Source: Myxococcales bacterium
GTDB taxonomy: Bacteria; Myxococcota; Bradymonadia; REDH01
Reading direction: 5' to 3'
NCBI GenBank assembly: GCA_018970625.1
Contig: JAGWVZ010000014.1
Location: 1-18,780, forward strand
Length of the DNA: 18,780 nucleotides
This document shows, piece after piece, positions 15,510-18,780 of this stretch (the stretch's first letter is position 1; the number at the start of each line of letters is the position of its first letter). The position numbers were made by a program, and so were the translations under genes. The notes beneath the pieces are model-generated. The model made no database searches. It saw only the letters and a program-made list of their open reading frames with translations, and had not been told where the DNA came from.

Positions 15510-16712
15510 ATGACGTCCCCCACCTATCGTCCCGAGACAGTCGCGGTGCACGGAGCTGCTCCGCAGTCCCATGCCATGAACGCGGTTACCGTTCCGATTG
15601 TTTGTTCTGCCACCTTTCCATTTGAGAGCTTTGAAGAGGCTCAGGCGGTTGTCGAACGACGCAGCGATCGGCACGACTACAGTCGTTATGGAAACCCCAC
15701 CGTTCGGCAGGCCGAACAGCTCATCGCGGCGCTCGAAGGAGCCGATGACTCGGTGCTCTTCAGTAGTGGGATGGCGGCCCTCACCGCCGTGCTCATGACC
15801 TTCACCGGCGTGGGAGCGCACGTGGTGCTGCTGACAGAATGTTATCGGCCCACCGAGCAGCTGATCCGCGATACCATGGCCCGGTTTGGCGTCGAATGTA
15901 CACTGGTGCCGGGTACCGACCTGCAGTCGGTAAAGAACGCCGTGATTCCCGGCCGTACCCGACTCCTGATGCTGGAAGCGCCAACGAACCCTCATCTGCG
16001 TGTCGCTGATCTACAGGCGCTGGCCGAGTGGAAACGAACCGTCAAAGGTCTGCGGATGGTGGTGGATGCGACGCTGGCGACCCCTTACAACATGAAGCCG
16101 CTGGAGCTCGGTGCCGACATCGTCGTGCAATCGGCTACCAAGTTTCTGGGCGGTCATAACGATCTGCTGGCAGGTTCAGTGGCTGGGCGTGTCGGGCTCA
16201 TGCAAGCGGTCCGGGACGTACGCGGACGTACTGGAGCCGTCGCGGACCCGCATTCTGCCTACCTGCTCGTGCGGGGTATCAAGAGCCTGGCACCGCGCAT
16301 GCGACAACATAACGAGAGCGCGCTGAACATCGCGTCGTACCTGGAATCATGCCCACAGATCAAACGGGTCTGGTATCCGGGTTTGGCATCGCACCCGGAT
16401 TTTCACATGGCGTCCCGTTTACTTGGCGGTTTCGGGGGCCTGCTGTCATTTGAGCACACCGGTGATCTGGAGTTTACGCGGGTGTTCTGTAATTCTCTGA
16501 AGCTTGTGCAGCTCGCCGCTTCTCTGGGTGGAGTCGAGAGCCTGTGTCATCCCCCGGCTCTTTTCAGTTACTGGGATCTGCCTCGCACGGAACGCGAGCA
16601 GCTGGGAATGCCCGACAGTCTCATTCGACTCTCGGTGGGTCTCGAGAGTGCCGATGACATCAAGGCGGACCTGACTCAGGCGCTCGAAAAGGCAGCCATG
16701 GCGACCGCCTGA
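15510..16712 (+). CDS. metB: Cystathionine gamma-synthase family PLP enzyme
   Basis: 400 residues, full length for Cys/Met-metabolism PLP enzymes. The PLP-binding lysine is Lys211 in QSATKFLGGHNDLLAGSV, and Asp186 (VVDATLATPYNMKPL) should pair with the PLP pyridine nitrogen. YSRYGNPT (58-64) and SSGMAALTAVL (85-95) are family motifs, and the late LRLSVGLE-like segment (IRLSVGLESADD) holds the substrate-carboxylate arginine. It joins an activated homoserine with cysteine to make cystathionine; gamma-lyase or sulfhydrylase activity cannot be excluded from sequence alone. Separated by about 100 bases from the PUA-like gene and 33 bases from XPB, in the same direction. Confidence 0.85.
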   Translation: MTSPTYRPETVAVHGAAPQSHAMNAVTVPIVCSATFPFESFEEAQAVVERRSDRHDYSRYGNPTVRQAEQLIAALEGADDSVLFSSGMAALTAVLMTFTGVGAHVVLLTECYRPTEQLIRDTMARFGVECTLVPGTDLQSVKNAVIPGRTRLLMLEAPTNPHLRVADLQALAEWKRTVKGLRMVVDATLATPYNMKPLELGADIVVQSATKFLGGHNDLLAGSVAGRVGLMQAVRDVRGRTGAVADPHSAYLLVRGIKSLAPRMRQHNESALNIASYLESCPQIKRVWYPGLASHPDFHMASRLLGGFGGLLSFEHTGDLEFTRVFCNSLKLVQLAASLGGVESLCHPPALFSYWDLPRTEREQLGMPDSLIRLSVGLESADDIKADLTQALEKAAMATA

Positions 16713-16745
16713 GGATCGTCCTCCTCCCTGGAAAATGCGTTTTTC

Positions 16746-18131
16746 ATGCAGCTCATCCTTACCTTTGATCGCGGCACACTGTTGATTGAGCCCACCGCGG
16801 CCGCGGCTGAACTACCCATGCCCGATGGCGTACTGTGGGACGACCGGGTAAGACGATGGCGAGCGCCTGCACTTTATTATCGGGACATCTTTGCAGCGCT
16901 CTATAAGCGTTCCCTCACAGGGGAGTTTCAACTCGAAGACAAGGCCCGGGCCTACGAGGAGCTGCACCTGGATTTTCTGCAACATCGAGAGGCAAGACCC
17001 TATCAGAACGAGGCCGTGCATGCGTGGAATCGTGCCGGACGAAGGGGCGTTGTTGTGCTCCCCACAGGTGCCGGAAAATCGCACGTTGCTCACATGATGA
17101 TGCAGCAGGTTGGGCGATCGACGCTGATCGTTGTGCCCACGCTCGACCTCATGCACCAGTGGCAGGCAGGGCTCGAGAAAGGGTTCAGGCTCGAGCGGGT
17201 GGGGCTGCTTGGTGGCGGCGAACACGACCTGCAGCCCGTTACGGTGACCACCTATGACAGCGCAGCCATCCATATGGAACGATATGGTGATCGCTTTGGA
17301 TTATTGATCTTTGACGAGGTGCACCATCTGCCCGGGCCGACGTATCTGCAGGCCGCACGCATGAGCCTCGCGCCGTTTCGGCTGGGACTCACGGCCACGC
17401 CCGAACGACAGGATGGCCGCGAACAGGTGTTGCAGGATACGATTGGAACAGTCGTATATCGTCGAGATATTAAAGATTTATCGGGCGACTGGCTGGCCGA
17501 CTACGATACCGAACAAATCGCAGTCTCACTGACCGACGACGAATATCATGCGTACGTCACCGCCCGTGAATGCTATAAAGACTTTATTCGGAAAAATGGA
17601 ATTCGATTCGATTCAGCCGATGGGTGGGCCACATTTCTTCAACGGGCAGCTGCTTCACGTGAGGGTCGCCTGGCGTGGAAAGCATGGCGCGCTCAAAAAC
17701 GCCTCTCCTATACCTCGGAAAATAAAATCGCGCTCGTAGAAGAGCTCGTTACTCGACATGCCACCGAGCGCGTGATTGTCTTCACGGCCGACAACGACAC
17801 CGTCTATGCCATTTCACGCCGACTGCTGGTCCCCGTCATTACCCACCAGACACCGACCCGCGAACGTCGAGAAATTCTGGATCGGTTTAATCAGGGTATT
17901 TATCAGGTTGTGTGTACGTCAAAGGTACTCAACGAGGGCGTTGATGTACCGGAAGCCAGCGTGGCGATTGTACTGAGCGGCTCGGGTTCGGTGCGAGAGC
18001 ACGTGCAGCGACTGGGCCGCATCTTGCGAAAAAGCGGTGATAAGCGCGCTACCCTTTATGAAATTGTAACCCGAAATACCTCGGAGGAGTTTGTTTCGGA
18101 GCGGAGGCGCGATCACGATGCTTACCGCTGA
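16746..18131 (+). CDS. XPB/Rad25-type superfamily 2 DNA helicase
   Basis: 461 residues. The N-terminal ~85 residues resemble the XPB damage-recognition domain (LTFDRGTLLI, WDDRVRRWRAPALYY). Helicase motifs follow: Walker A LPTGAGKS (105-112), DEVH box (190-193), TATPERQDGRE (216-226; the XPB-type RED region), a thumb-like insertion around 275-330, then motif V LNEGVDVP (395-402) and motif VI QRLGRILR (421-428). XPB unwinds DNA from damage sites with 3'-5' polarity and in archaea pairs with nuclease Bax1. The stop overlaps the Bax1 start by 14 bases, showing an operon. Some stretches (about 17460-17600) are more AT-rich than neighbours. Confidence 0.93.
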   Translation: MQLILTFDRGTLLIEPTAAAAELPMPDGVLWDDRVRRWRAPALYYRDIFAALYKRSLTGEFQLEDKARAYEELHLDFLQHREARPYQNEAVHAWNRAGRRGVVVLPTGAGKSHVAHMMMQQVGRSTLIVVPTLDLMHQWQAGLEKGFRLERVGLLGGGEHDLQPVTVTTYDSAAIHMERYGDRFGLLIFDEVHHLPGPTYLQAARMSLAPFRLGLTATPERQDGREQVLQDTIGTVVYRRDIKDLSGDWLADYDTEQIAVSLTDDEYHAYVTARECYKDFIRKNGIRFDSADGWATFLQRAAASREGRLAWKAWRAQKRLSYTSENKIALVEELVTRHATERVIVFTADNDTVYAISRRLLVPVITHQTPTRERREILDRFNQGIYQVVCTSKVLNEGVDVPEASVAIVLSGSGSVREHVQRLGRILRKSGDKRATLYEIVTRNTSEEFVSERRRDHDAYR

Positions 18132-18780
18132 CCTGCTGCGCACCACCATTCGCAAGGGTGAAATTCGGCCCACGTGGATCGACACCACGCGCCCCCAGTG
18201 GCTGACCCGGGCCGAGGAGCTCTGCGCGATATACGAGCGAGGGCTACATGAGCGCAGATGTGATATCGAAGAACAAATGGACGACCTGCTGGCGGATGAC
18301 CGCAGCCACATGGTGAGCAAGGGATTTGCGAAATTACTGGATGACCGCGCCGTCTGGGAAACAGCGAGCCCTCTGGAACCATCCGAATTGCGACGCATGG
18401 TCTTTGAGCGCGCCGCCGCCTGTCACCCGGTAAGCGCCACACCAGGCAACACACGTACGTGGCGCGGCACGGTTCTTCAGGAGGTCGCGCGTGAGACCGG
18501 CATGACGGTCGAGGCCATTGAGCAGGCGTTTTATGCGGATCTGAAAGACGAACAACGCATGGTCTCCTATAAACCCATGGCTCCCCGCGATCTGCTGGAC
18601 CGCTATAATCTGGCGCTGGCTCAGGGGGTGCTCCTTCGCGCGCGTGAAATGCGGCTCCATGTGGCCGTCAGTCGCCCCCAGAAACTACGCCAGTTATTTC
18701 GCTGGTTGAAATTTCATCAGCTCATGCATCGGGCCAAACGCGTGAGTGCTTCACGCTGGGATATTGTCATTGACGGTCCC
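18118..18780 (+). CDS. bax1: Bax1-type nuclease (DUF790), 5' part (3' end outside window)
   Basis: 221 codons visible from the ATG at 18118, open to the window edge. The N-terminal pattern MLTADLLRTTIRKGEIRPTW, the FAKLLDDRAVWE and RRMVFERAA segments, then QAFYADLKDEQRMVSY, PRDLLDRYNLALAQGVLLRA and RQLFRWLKFH match DUF790/Bax1 proteins. Bax1 binds XPB, stimulates it and cleaves DNA with a restriction-like nuclease domain. That nuclease domain should lie downstream, so its active site is not seen. The start lies within the end of the XPB gene. Confidence 0.92.
   Translation, partial: MLTADLLRTTIRKGEIRPTWIDTTRPQWLTRAEELCAIYERGLHERRCDIEEQMDDLLADDRSHMVSKGFAKLLDDRAVWETASPLEPSELRRMVFERAAACHPVSATPGNTRTWRGTVLQEVARETGMTVEAIEQAFYADLKDEQRMVSYKPMAPRDLLDRYNLALAQGVLLRAREMRLHVAVSRPQKLRQLFRWLKFHQLMHRAKRVSASRWDIVIDGP

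Noticed and set aside
1..18780. Search for insertion sequences, tRNA, rRNA and attachment sites
   Set aside because: No transposase or integrase motif, tRNA cloverleaf or rRNA sequence was recognised by eye.

Overview
The window looks like chromosomal DNA of a GC-rich Gram-negative bacterium. It encodes an outer-membrane-type beta-barrel with a Sec signal peptide, a lipoprotein, a periplasmic cysteine-rich protein, GloA and a CsdA/DeaD-like helicase. The mixture of an XPB-Bax1 repair pair, an ECF sigma/NrsF-like unit and several large unrecognised proteins would suit Myxococcota, Bradymonadota or a related deltaproteobacterial lineage. That placement is inference only; no rRNA or tRNA gene is present to support it.

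Layout. 1-565 (-): 5' part of an outer-membrane-like barrel protein, with a TetR-type palindrome upstream. 812-2248 (-): unrecognised membrane protein. 2316-4723 (-): compact arsenic operon arsR-osmC-like-acr3-arsC, ending in a strong terminator and headed by a perfect 9+9 bp inverted repeat. 4836-5231 (+): divergent DoxX-like membrane protein. 5309-5596 (+): polyhydroxyalkanoate-granule-type protein. 5740-7665 (+): DEAD-box RNA helicase with RRM and RGG-rich tail. 7831-8250 (-): glyoxalase I. 8500-10211 (+): exported, extremely cysteine-rich repeat protein, ECF sigma factor and six-TM cysteine-bearing putative anti-sigma factor. 10358-11002 (-): PDZ lipoprotein. 11238-14679 (-): very large unrecognised protein preceded by a small Rossmann-like protein and a tiny overlapping ORF. 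14862-15410 (+): stand-alone PUA-like RNA-binding protein. 15510-16712 (+): cystathionine gamma-synthase family enzyme. 16746-18780 (+): XPB helicase overlapping the Bax1 nuclease, which runs off the window.

How the genes work together. ArsR should repress its own operon until arsenite binds; ArsC reduces arsenate to arsenite and Acr3 exports it, while the OsmC-like protein has an unknown accessory role. XPB and Bax1 form a helicase-nuclease pair for DNA repair.

The best candidate for an undescribed system is 8500-10211. The secreted CxC-repeat protein (34 Cys in 176 residues) and the predicted periplasmic His/Cys cluster of the anti-sigma factor would lie in the same compartment. This suggests a metal or thiol-stress circuit in which the membrane protein senses and the cysteine-rich protein binds. 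No DUF692/MNIO gene is next to it, so it is not a standard bufferin operon.
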